This document shows, one piece after another, positions 1 through 6,622 of a stretch of DNA of 7,484 nt. This DNA is from CAZZGX01 sp964653715 (GTDB lineage Bacteria > Patescibacteriota > Minisyncoccia > Ryanbacterales > GWA2-47-10b). The notes under the pieces were generated by a model. That model worked only from the letters and a program-made list of their open reading frames with translations, was not told the DNA's origin and ran no database searches. The stretch covers positions 1-7,484 of the forward strand of contig CAZZGX010000003.1 of assembly GCA_964653715.1 (NCBI GenBank). The letters are read 5' to 3'. The position numbers were made by a program, and so were the translations under genes. Positions within the stretch are counted from its first letter, which is position 1; each line of letters starts with the position of its first letter.

Positions 1-1
1 C

Positions 2-106
2 TCCACATTCCCTCTAGTACCAATCTGCAATGGAACTACCTGTTCTTTATCTGTCTCAGTGACCACTAACACCACCACCAAAGTTGTCTTTACCTACACT
101 CCTGTA
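2..106 (+). repeat. Ig/PEGA-like repeat, copy A (C-terminal end only)
   Basis: The 35 residues encoded here match those at 1919-2023 at 22 positions by eye, including both Cys and the identical run NTTTKVVF. Both copies are followed by a proline linker or a new domain, so the module acts as a spacer between functional domains. This is the main evidence that the coding frame continues beyond the left edge. Confidence 0.8.
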
Positions 107-3100
107 GCGATTCCTCCCCCTCCAATAACACTGCCTCCGCCACCCCCACCTCCGACTGGTGGAACTACCTATTATATATCTCCGAACGGAAGCGACACCT
201 CTCTTGGTACCAGTGCTCCTTGGAAAACATTTGCGCGCGCGTATCAGACGCTGCAAGCGGGCGACACGCTTATCCTTCAAGATGGTGAGTATCATGACGC
301 AATCAAGCCGACGAAATCGGGTATTTTGGGCAAACCAATTACCATTCGCGCTCAAAACGATGGGAAGGCGATTGTTAACGGTGACGCGTTGCGCATTCCG
401 CTCGACCTTGACTCCAGAAGCTACCATATAATTGAAGGGATCATTTTCCACAATTCTCTTGGGGCCGTGGTGAATATTTCTGGTCCGTCAACAGCTAGCC
501 CGCATAGCGGAAACAACATTCTTCGAAAAATCTCTGCCTACAATGTCCGGAGTCCCAATGGAGCAAACAATCATATATTTGAGATAGCATACAGCGACAA
601 CAATCTTCTCGAAGATTGTGTTGGCGCGGGGAGAGGAAGGACTGTGCTGACAAATTATGGATCAAGCGGCAATACTATCCGCCGCTGTTGGTTTCGTGGA
701 GACGAAGGTACAGGCGTCGTTCCAAATAGCGGAGTATACCAAAATTATTTAAGTCAGAACACGACGTATGAAAATAATGTTGCCGCGAGCCCAATCTATC
801 CAAAAATATCCGGCGCACCCAATGGAAGTGTTTTTGATTGGTCAAACCAGTGGAGCGACCCGGCGAGTTTCAATAACAAATATCTCGGGAGCATTTCCGT
901 CAACCTAGAAGGAGGAGGTTTTAGTACCGGAGCTATCGAGTTTAAAGATTCAAAAAATCATCTTTTCGAAAACATTGTTTCAATCTTTGACGATCGTGGC
1001 CCTACTACAGGACAGGCGGGATTCAGAAATCGTGGAGGGCACGACATGACTCTTAACCACATAACATTGATTGGCCGCGATCCTTCTCTCGCGGGGCCCG
1101 TCACTTCTGGGTACTGGATGAATATTTCCATTCAGTGCGAACAGGCAAACACGCAATGCACTGGAGCCGGCGGATACGACTGGCCCTTTACTGCTACATT
1201 CAAAAACTCTGTAATACAGGGTTTCCAAACTGGCATGGAAGCAAACGTACACGATAGTACTCAGCCGCTTCTCACGCATCACCATAACAATCTTAGCGGT
1301 AACGGAACTAATTATCGTGACCAAGTAAGCGCCGATTCAACCGAGACAAGTCTCGCGCTCCAGTGGAACACTGCCCAATATGGAAGGGGAGCATATCTTA
1401 TTGGAGCTTCAAACGCGCCGCTCGGAGACGATGGTAAACCAGTTGGGGCGAAGGTTCTCTATCAATATCAAAACAGCACGCTTACCAACGCGCCTCTTTG
1501 GCCGTGGCCTATGGAGGATAGGATTTGGAATGAAACAAAAATTTATACGGCAAAACAGCAATCCGCGACATGGGACAACGCAACGGTAGGCGGTGAAGTC
1601 CGCACAAATGGTATTTGGAAAACTCTTGCCGGAGTCTACAATACTACGCAGCCTCAACCTCCGCCTCCAGTAAACCCACCCCCGCCACCCCCACCTCAAG
1701 CAACCGGCTCCATCCTCATCAAGAGAGTAGGAAGTGACGATCTTACGTCTTCAGCCCCAAGCACTTCAGTAAAAGTAGACACAGGATCACTTTCTCTAAC
1801 CAATCCCATAACCATCCCGTCTCTCTCATCAACCTCCCACACCGTCTATGCAACAGACGTATCCGGCTATACCGAAACCGCAGGTATCTGCGCCTTCACT
1901 ACTACCGAATGTACAATCTCCACATTTTCCATCATCCCAACCTGTGATGGTACCCTCTGCGGTATCTCCGCAAGTGTCACCGCCAACACCACTACCAAAG
2001 TTGTATTCAAGTATGTCCCAAACACATTTGTAAAAACAAATGTTCTCATTGACCTTAGCCACGAATTTACGTTTCGATATGATATCTTCGGTCTCGGCAC
2101 CGATTATCTTTCCAACACTGATTTCAGGAAATCAACCTCGCACGCTACCATTAATGCCGTCGATTTTTCCAAATACGATGTCATTGTTATTAATCAAGTA
2201 GGCTCCTCGATTCCTTTTGACGATGCTGAACTGGCAAAAATTGAATCATGGGTGTCGAATGGCGGAGGGCTTCTTCTTGCTGGCAAAGGACGCTCGAACT
2301 ACCCGCTTAATCAACTCGCAAGCCGTTTTGGTATTGAATTTACATCTACGCTCGCATCACTTCCATATTCCGTGGCATCTCACGCTACCACTCAAGGTAT
2401 ATCTTCATTTTCGGTAAGTACGGGTTCGATCGGAACGGCGCTTTCGCTGAGCGGAAGCTATAGTCCGCTTGTGCTTGATGCTCAAAATCGGCCGATTGCC
2501 GTCGCAAAAAGTTTTGGGAATGGATTTGTTGCTGCAGTCGGCGAAGATGAATTTATTTCCAATCCGTACCAGTCGGCAGTTATAAATAAGCAATTTGTCA
2601 TAAATCTTATCCGGTGGCTTGGACAAAACGGTCCCGGCAATAATGTCGCAATTCCATCGAGAAATCTTCCCGAACTTACTACCACTGGGCAGGGCACTCT
2701 CATTTATTACACTCCTAAAACCGCGAATGCACCCGTGATTAATCTTGTTAACAAAAGTCTTTCGCGAATCAATCAAGAACTCCAACGCATCAGCGGCGTC
2801 TCAAATACATATACCGTGCAATTTGTCGTGCTCGCAGGAGGGGGTGGGTATAGCTCGGGCGTAGAGATCGGTATTGGAAGCGATATTGATGGTGCCGGTG
2901 CGCTTCTCGTCGTCGCGCATGAGCTTATGCATTCCTATGACAGTCCAGGTCCTCCAGAGATGATGCACCCCATTGTTTCATGGATTGCCGACAAGGTAGG
3001 GGACGCGTTTGGCGGGGCGCATGCTATTTCAGCTGAGGCAGAACGCCGCGAATTGGATGCGGGGTTTAAGCGCGTTGACCCGACGAGCCGACAGCTCGAT

Positions 3101-3886
3101 GTTACCAATTACAATATTTTCGATCGGCGCGGGAAAATGTTTTGGATTATGAGTTCACTTGAAAATACTTATTCGTTTAGCAAGGCTGGACTTTATAATT
3201 TTCCCCAAGCACGGGATCCGAGCGCTTTTCTTCAGCGTTATTTTCAGCTGAAGCGGAATGATGCCTCCCATCAGCCAACTCCGGAATATACTATCAAACT
3301 ATTGAGTATCGCTGCTTGCAAAAATCTATACCAAGACTTCGTTAACATAGGCACAACGGTACGGTGGCAGGAAGCTGATACTGATTGGCAAATTGCCGCT
3401 AACTGCGCTACGACGTTTTCACCCCCACCCCCACCCCCTCCGCCACCAGCGCAACCGCCGCCGCCTTCATCCCTGCCTCCCCCACCGCCGTCTTCTCAAA
3501 CTTCAAACAGTGTATCGCCTCCCCCACCTCCCTCATCAGGAGGGGGTTCAGGCGGTATACAGATTCCTTTGATTCCGAGTAGCAGTATAAGCACTTCGAT
3601 GAGTCCCGGATTAATCATCACCCGTCCACTTTTCCTTGGTTCGTCCGGCGCTGATGTCTTGCGTTTACAGAGCTATCTCACGGGACTTGGGTATTTTCCC
3701 AAGGAGCAGACTCCCACCGGATATTTTGGACGGATTACCCAAGGCGCTGTACGAAAGTTCCAATGCGCGGTCATCAATGTATGTTCGGGAGAAGGATATG
3801 GCCTTGTAGGCCCACGTACCCGCGCGGCATTGACCATCAGTCCAGAAATACTCAAAAAACTCAAAGAGTTGTTGAAGAGATTTTAG
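2..3886 (+). CDS. Giant modular surface protein: beta-helix, GATase-like, HExxH metallopeptidase and peptidoglycan-binding domains (5' partial)
   Basis: The frame is open to the left edge and ends at TAG 3884-3886, giving at least 1294 residues. GTG at 59 is not the true start, because the 19 codons before it belong to a repeat found again at 1919-2023. Modules by nucleotide: Ig/PEGA-like repeat end (2-106); proline linker (110-157); right-handed beta-helix, opening with YYISPNGSD and APWKTF motifs (about 167-1640); proline linker (about 1655-1700); Ig/PEGA-like domain with four Cys (about 1705-2030); Rossmann-like glutamine-amidotransferase/ThuA-like domain with YDVIVIN and GGGLLLAGKG (about 2036-2630); zinc peptidase with HELMH at 2918-2932 (about 2640-3410); proline stalk (3419-3560); PG_binding_1 domain, LGSSGADVLRLQ to GPRTRAAL (about 3625-3835). 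Inference: a secreted, wall-anchored protein acting on glycans or glycoproteins; the signal peptide would lie outside the window. Substrate unknown. Peptidase family uncertain, M60-like by context. The next gene's promoter appears to start inside its last codons. Confidence 0.85.
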   Translation, partial: STFPLVPICNGTTCSLSVSVTTNTTTKVVFTYTPVAIPPPPITLPPPPPPPTGGTTYYISPNGSDTSLGTSAPWKTFARAYQTLQAGDTLILQDGEYHDAIKPTKSGILGKPITIRAQNDGKAIVNGDALRIPLDLDSRSYHIIEGIIFHNSLGAVVNISGPSTASPHSGNNILRKISAYNVRSPNGANNHIFEIAYSDNNLLEDCVGAGRGRTVLTNYGSSGNTIRRCWFRGDEGTGVVPNSGVYQNYLSQNTTYENNVAASPIYPKISGAPNGSVFDWSNQWSDPASFNNKYLGSISVNLEGGGFSTGAIEFKDSKNHLFENIVSIFDDRGPTTGQAGFRNRGGHDMTLNHITLIGRDPSLAGPVTSGYWMNISIQCEQANTQCTGAGGYDWPFTATFKNSVIQGFQTGMEANVHDSTQPLLTHHHNNLSGNGTNYRDQVSADSTETSLALQWNTAQYGRGAYLIGASNAPLGDDGKPVGAKVLYQYQNSTLTNAPLWPWPMEDRIWNETKIYTAKQQSATWDNATVGGEVRTNGIWKTLAGVYNTTQPQPPPPVNPPPPPPPQATGSILIKRVGSDDLTSSAPSTSVKVDTGSLSLTNPITIPSLSSTSHTVYATDVSGYTETAGICAFTTTECTISTFSIIPTCDGTLCGISASVTANTTTKVVFKYVPNTFVKTNVLIDLSHEFTFRYDIFGLGTDYLSNTDFRKSTSHATINAVDFSKYDVIVINQVGSSIPFDDAELAKIESWVSNGGGLLLAGKGRSNYPLNQLASRFGIEFTSTLASLPYSVASHATTQGISSFSVSTGSIGTALSLSGSYSPLVLDAQNRPIAVAKSFGNGFVAAVGEDEFISNPYQSAVINKQFVINLIRWLGQNGPGNNVAIPSRNLPELTTTGQGTLIYYTPKTANAPVINLVNKSLSRINQELQRISGVSNTYTVQFVVLAGGGGYSSGVEIGIGSDIDGAGALLVVAHELMHSYDSPGPPEMMHPIVSWIADKVGDAFGGAHAISAEAERRELDAGFKRVDPTSRQLDVTNYNIFDRRGKMFWIMSSLENTYSFSKAGLYNFPQARDPSAFLQRYFQLKRNDASHQPTPEYTIKLLSIAACKNLYQDFVNIGTTVRWQEADTDWQIAANCATTFSPPPPPPPPPAQPPPPSSLPPPPPSSQTSNSVSPPPPPSSGGGSGGIQIPLIPSSSISTSMSPGLIITRPLFLGSSGADVLRLQSYLTGLGYFPKEQTPTGYFGRITQGAVRKFQCAVINVCSGEGYGLVGPRTRAALTISPEILKKLKELLKRF
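1919..2023 (+). repeat. Ig/PEGA-like repeat, copy B (matching segment)
   Basis: This is the segment of the second, complete Ig/PEGA-like module (about 1705-2030) that matches copy A at the left edge. It contains the Cys pair in CDGTLC and ends in NTTTKVVFKY. The two copies remain alike at nucleotide level, for example in 'aacaccac.accaaagttgt', which suggests internal duplication rather than independent acquisition. Confidence 0.8.
3419..3560 (+). repeat. Low-complexity proline-rich stalk, C-rich on the + strand
   Basis: It encodes runs of up to nine prolines with Ser, Gln and Gly, linking the peptidase domain to the wall-binding domain. The + strand has three CCCCC runs separated by single A residues at 3422-3438, so the opposite strand is a candidate G-quadruplex former. 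Polyproline runs of this length normally need EF-P to be translated efficiently. Shorter versions occur at about 110-157 and 1655-1700. Confidence 0.75.
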
Positions 3887-3898
3887 TTTTGCTATACT
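3869..3898 (+). promoter_or_regulatory. Candidate sigma-70-type promoter for the prfB-ftsE-ftsX run
   Basis: The -10 hexamer TATACT (3893-3898) is preceded by TGC, an extended -10 (TG at 3890-3891). A weak -35, TTGTTG (3869-3874), lies 18 nt upstream inside the last codons of the preceding gene. The predicted transcript start near 3905 is only about 3 nt before the prfB ATG at 3908, implying a leaderless or nearly leaderless message. The call rests on sequence pattern only. Confidence 0.45.
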
Positions 3899-3907
3899 AT
3901 CTTCTGC

Positions 3908-4979
3908 ATGGGAGGCGAACATACTCGGCGTATTGAAGAGCTAGACAAAAAGGTCCACGCGCTTGTGGACCGTCTTTGACCTCCGTTCCCAGAAAGAAAA
4001 ACTACTCCAGCTTGAAGAAGAAACGCGACACGAGGAATTTTGGCGTGATCACGCGCGTGCCCGGGCAGTCGGAGAGGAGATCAAATCACTTAAAGAATTA
4101 GTTCAAACGTGGGAAGGCCTCATCTCTGATGTGGGAGGTCTTAAGGAGCTTCTCGCGGTTTCTCCCGAGACAGATTTTGAAGTGGAGATCACGCGTTTTG
4201 AGTACCAGTTTGAAAAAAAACGAAAGGATGCTTTGCTCTCGGGTCCGTACGACAGAAATAGCGCTATTCTCTCATTGTACGCTGGCGCTGGAGGACAAGA
4301 TGCCGAAGATTGGGCGGCGATGCTACTGCGCATGTACAGCCGTTTTGCTGATAAGAAAAAATGGCGCGTGGAAATACTTCATAAGCACGTCAATGAACAC
4401 GGCGGAATAAAAAACGCTACGATAAAAATAGAAGGTTCCTACGCCTACGGTTTTTTGAAGGGTGAGATGGGAGTGCATCGCCTTGTACGTATCTCTCCAT
4501 TCTCGGCAAAAAAACTTCGCCACACCAGTTTCGCGTATGTCGAAGTGCTCCCCGTGCTCCCTAAAACGAACGACGTTGCGATCAGAGATGAAGACCTCGA
4601 AATTTCTTTTAGCCGCTCGTCCGGCCCGGGAGGGCAAAATGTCAACAAGCGCTCAACGGCAGTACGTCTTCTCCATATCCCAACGGGAATTCAGGTCCAT
4701 GTTGACTCGGAGCGAACGCAGGCGGCAAACCGCGAGGCGGCCCTCTCGATTCTTCGCGGAAAACTTATTACAATACGAGAAGAGTCCCGCAAGCGGGAAC
4801 TCGCGGGCTTTAAGGGAGAAATCCCCGTAAAGATCGAGTGGGGGAACCAGATCCGCTCGTATGTGCTCCATCCCTATACTATGGTAAAAGACCATAGGTC
4901 CGGAGTTGAGGTCAGCGACGCCGGGTCAGTATTAGAAGGAAATCTTGATATATTCGTTGAACATGATTTATTTCGATAA
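3908..4979 (+). CDS. prfB: Peptide chain release factor 2, with programmed +1 frameshift
   Basis: RF2 recognises UAA and UGA in the ribosomal A site and triggers peptide release. Frame one runs from ATG 3908 for 23 codons to TGA 3977-3979. A +1 shift at CTT TGA C, skipping T3977, continues from GAC 3978 to TAA 4977-4979, giving 356 residues against 365 in E. coli. The leader encodes the usual N-terminal helix (IEELDKKVHALVDRL) that joins DLRSQKEKL, matching RYL-D in E. coli. Visible motifs are the SPF stop-codon recognition tripeptide (4494-4502, residues 196-198) and the catalytic GGQ (4629-4637, residues 241-243) in SGPGGQNVNK. There is no SD before ATG 3908; a GGGAGGCG sits just inside the gene, with no usable start at the right distance. 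TTG 3963 is an unlikely start because it would remove the N-terminal helix. The 3' end overlaps ftsE by 17 nt. By analogy with E. coli, low RF2 would favour the shift, giving autoregulation. Confidence 0.93.
3952..3971 (+). promoter_or_regulatory. Perfect hairpin directly upstream of the RF2 frameshift site
   Basis: GGTCCAC (3952-3958) and GTGGACC (3965-3971) are exact reverse complements around a 6-nt loop, GCGCTT. An extra G-U pair could reduce the loop to 4 nt. The stem ends 2 nt before the CTT of the slip site. In E. coli this position holds the SD-like stimulator AGGGGG; here the hexamer in that register is GTGGAC, a poor match. No U-tract follows, so it is not a typical terminator. A role in frameshifting is inference. 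Confidence 0.6.
3974..3980 (+). promoter_or_regulatory. Programmed +1 frameshift site CTT TGA C in prfB
   Basis: CTT in the P site followed by TGA and a C is the standard RF2 recoding site, with C after the stop giving a weak termination context. The upstream frame (codon 23, Leu) ends at this TGA. The frame carrying all RF2 motifs resumes one base later at GAC. The other frame is closed upstream by TAG at 3942, so the two pieces can only be joined here. Confidence 0.92.
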
Positions 4980-5643
4980 CGTTTCAAAGGTTTACAATAC
5001 CAATTCAATAGCGCTCGAGGGGATTACTTTTTCGATTGAACCCAAGGAATTTGTAGCACTCGTGGGGATGTCGGGAGCAGGAAAATCAACTATCATCAAG
5101 CTATTGCTTGCCGAAGAAAAGCCCTCCTCGGGCAAGGTTTTTTTTGAATCCCTTGATATACACGATCTCTCAAAAAACGAAATCCCGATAGTTCGCAGAA
5201 AAATAGGAACCGTTTTCCAGGACTTCCGCCTTCTTCCAATGAAAACCGCTTATGAAAATATCGCCTTCGCGCTTGAGGCCTCCGGCAGGGATGACGAAGA
5301 GATAGCGGCAGACGTTCCGCATGTGCTTGAGCTTGTGGGGCTCGCCGAGAAAGCAGATTTTTTCCCGCATGAGCTTTCAGGGGGACAGCAGCAGCGGGTC
5401 GCGATTGCTCGCGCGATAGTGAACCGGCCTGAAGTGGTTATCGCGGATGAGCCAACTGGCAACCTTGACCCCGCGAGCACCTGGGATATTATCCGCCTTC
5501 TTGCTAAAATTAATGAGCTTGGGACGACGGTGGTCCTTGCCACTCACGACAAAGAAATTATTAATGCCATTGGCAAGCGTGTCATCACGCTTGAGGGTGG
5601 CAAAATTGTCCGTGATGAGAAAAACGGACGTTATATCTTATAA
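4963..5643 (+). CDS. ftsE: Cell division ATP-binding protein FtsE
   Basis: This is the cytoplasmic ABC-type ATPase that works with FtsX at the division site to activate peptidoglycan hydrolases. The 226 residues hold all ABC motifs: Walker A GMSGAGKST (35-43), Q-loop Gln in FQDFRLLPM (86), signature LSGGQQQR (138-145), Walker B VVIADEPTGNLD (158-169) and H-loop LATHD (His195). The FRLLP and TAYENIAFALE stretch is typical of FtsE. ATG 4963 (MIYFDNVSKVY) is chosen because it matches the usual FtsE N-terminus and overlaps the prfB end by 17 nt, suggesting translational coupling. TTG 4945 would add six residues and has a closer SD-like AGAAGGA (4934-4940), so it cannot be excluded. ftsX follows after 6 nt. 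Confidence 0.93.
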   Translation: MIYFDNVSKVYNTNSIALEGITFSIEPKEFVALVGMSGAGKSTIIKLLLAEEKPSSGKVFFESLDIHDLSKNEIPIVRRKIGTVFQDFRLLPMKTAYENIAFALEASGRDDEEIAADVPHVLELVGLAEKADFFPHELSGGQQQRVAIARAIVNRPEVVIADEPTGNLDPASTWDIIRLLAKINELGTTVVLATHDKEIINAIGKRVITLEGGKIVRDEKNGRYIL

Positions 5644-5649
5644 TACCCA

Positions 5650-6558
5650 ATGGTTTTAATAAATTTCGAACGAATTGTAAAAAACGGATTTATCAATTTC
5701 TGGCGCAATGGCTGGGTGTCGGTGGCGACCATTCTTGTGATGGTGCTCGCACTCTTTATGGTAGGTAGCCTTCTCATGTTTGAGGTGCTGCTCACTTCAA
5801 CGCTCGCGAATATCCAGAAAAAAGTTGATGTGAGTGTGTATTTTAAAATAGAAGCGCCTGAAGAGGAAATTTTGAAAATAAAAGATCTGCTTTCGCGTTT
5901 GCCCGAGGTCGACTCGGCTGATTACATCTCGCGCGATCAAGCGCTTCAGGCCTTCAAGGAGCGCCATGCGGGCAACGCACTCATATCGAGCGCGCTTGAT
6001 GAGCTTGGGGACAACCCATTGGGGGCCACCATACGAATCCGCGCTAAAAATCCATCCCAATATGAGGCCATAGCGGCGTTTCTCGAAGAGGGGAATTTCG
6101 ATTCGATCGATAAGGTCAACTATCGCCAAAATAAGATTGTGTTCGATCGTCTCGCCTCCGTGCTCAATATTTCGCGGAAAGTCGGAGCGGGGATTAGTTT
6201 TGCTTTAGGGTTCATCGCGTTTTTAGTGGCGTTCAACACGATACGCCTCGCGATTTTTACCTCTCGAGAAGAAATTGGGATTATGAGGCTTGTTGGCGCT
6301 TCAAATTGGTTTGTTCGGGGGCCGTTTCTCGTGGAAGGCATTATTCACGGGGTTTTTGCAACGGTGCTTACGCTTCTCTTTTTTTGGCCGTTAACCCTTT
6401 GGATTGGACCAAAGGCGCAAGTTTTTCTGGGGAGCATCAATATTTTTGAGTATTTCGTTTCAAATTTTTTCCAGTTTTTCTTTATATTGCTTCTGGCGGG
6501 CATTATCCTTGGCGTCTTGTCGAGCTTTATTGCCACCCGCCGCTATCTTAAGATATAA
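5650..6558 (+). CDS. ftsX: Cell division protein FtsX (membrane subunit of FtsEX)
   Basis: FtsX is the permease-like partner of FtsE and passes ATPase-driven conformational change to cell-wall hydrolases outside the membrane. The 302-residue protein has the family layout: short cytoplasmic N-terminus (NFERIVKNGFINFWRN), TM1 about 22-48, an extracellular domain about 50-175 (with VDVSVYFK and LPEVDSADYISRDQAL), then TM2 about 179-203, TM3 about 225-252 and TM4 about 270-293. The cytoplasmic loop REEIGIMRLVGAS (206-218) is the conserved coupling segment that contacts FtsE. ATG 5650 lies 6 nt after the ftsE stop without a clear SD, so coupled translation is likely. The gene ends at TAA 6556-6558. 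A hydrolase partner gene (M23 family) is often found next to ftsEX but is absent here, where a mobile-element junction begins. Confidence 0.93.
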   Translation: MVLINFERIVKNGFINFWRNGWVSVATILVMVLALFMVGSLLMFEVLLTSTLANIQKKVDVSVYFKIEAPEEEILKIKDLLSRLPEVDSADYISRDQALQAFKERHAGNALISSALDELGDNPLGATIRIRAKNPSQYEAIAAFLEEGNFDSIDKVNYRQNKIVFDRLASVLNISRKVGAGISFALGFIAFLVAFNTIRLAIFTSREEIGIMRLVGASNWFVRGPFLVEGIIHGVFATVLTLLFFWPLTLWIGPKAQVFLGSINIFEYFVSNFFQFFFILLLAGIILGVLSSFIATRRYLKI

Positions 6559-6559
6559 T
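6530..6559 (+). promoter_or_regulatory. Strong promoter, probably the original tRNA-Gln promoter
   Basis: TTGCCA (6530-6535, one mismatch to TTGACA) and a perfect TATAAT (6554-6559) are separated by 18 nt. The -10 overlaps the ftsX stop codon. The expected start near 6566 is a few bases before the 5' end of the broken tRNA copy at 6569, the usual tRNA gene arrangement. It now reads into the tRNA fragment and the GIY-YIG gene before reaching the intact tRNA. Confidence 0.6.
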
Positions 6560-6564
6560 CTCGG

Positions 6565-6619
6565 ATATTGCGGGATCGCCTGCCTGCGCAGGCAGGTCTA
6601 ACGGCAGGACTATCTGGGT
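6565..6619 (+). pseudogene. Broken 5' copy of tRNA-Gln interrupted by a palindrome
   Basis: The 14 bases at 6565-6578 equal 6866-6879, and the 14 bases at 6597-6610 equal 6880-6893. Together they reproduce the tRNA-Gln leader, acceptor 5' strand and D-arm (tRNA T1 at 6569). An 18-bp palindrome splits the copy between the first and second bases of the D-stem. After 6610 the anticodon arm is missing, but TATCTGGGT (6611-6619) matches TATCTAGGT (6913-6921) of the tRNA at 8 of 9 positions in the place expected after loss of that arm. That last match may be chance. The copy cannot form a tRNA. Confidence 0.75.
6579..6596. repeat. 18-bp perfect palindrome (REP-like element)
   Basis: CCTGCCTGCGCAGGCAGG is identical to its reverse complement across all 18 bases, and the symmetry stops exactly at both ends. 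Removing it restores the contiguous tRNA sequence found at 6866-6893 with no base lost or gained, so it is a clean insertion. From general familiarity, such GC-rich palindromes are scattered in Patescibacteria genomes. It lacks a downstream T-run, so terminator function is doubtful. Confidence 0.8.
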
Positions 6620-6622
6620 ACT

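Noticed and set aside
59..61. GTG as the start of the large surface protein
   Set aside because: The frame stays open to base 2, and the upstream codons encode the first part of a repeat seen again at 1919-2023, so the gene begins outside the window.
2405..2785. Minus-strand open frames within the surface protein, prfB, ftsE and ftsX
   Set aside because: They lie wholly inside well-supported genes, have no recognisable motifs, and look like by-products of codon bias on the other strand.
3963..3965. TTG as the start of RF2
   Set aside because: It would drop the N-terminal helix encoded in the upstream frame and ignore the exact CTT TGA C recoding site 11 nt downstream.
3952..3971. Hairpin in the prfB leader as an intrinsic terminator or attenuator
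   Set aside because: It is followed by GTCTTTGACC, not a run of T, and lies inside coding sequence before the frameshift site.
5639..5644. TATAAT just before ftsX as a separate promoter
   Set aside because: No -35-like sequence at suitable spacing. The hexamer covers the last codon and stop of ftsE, and the start would fall at or inside the ATG; coupled translation explains the spacing better.
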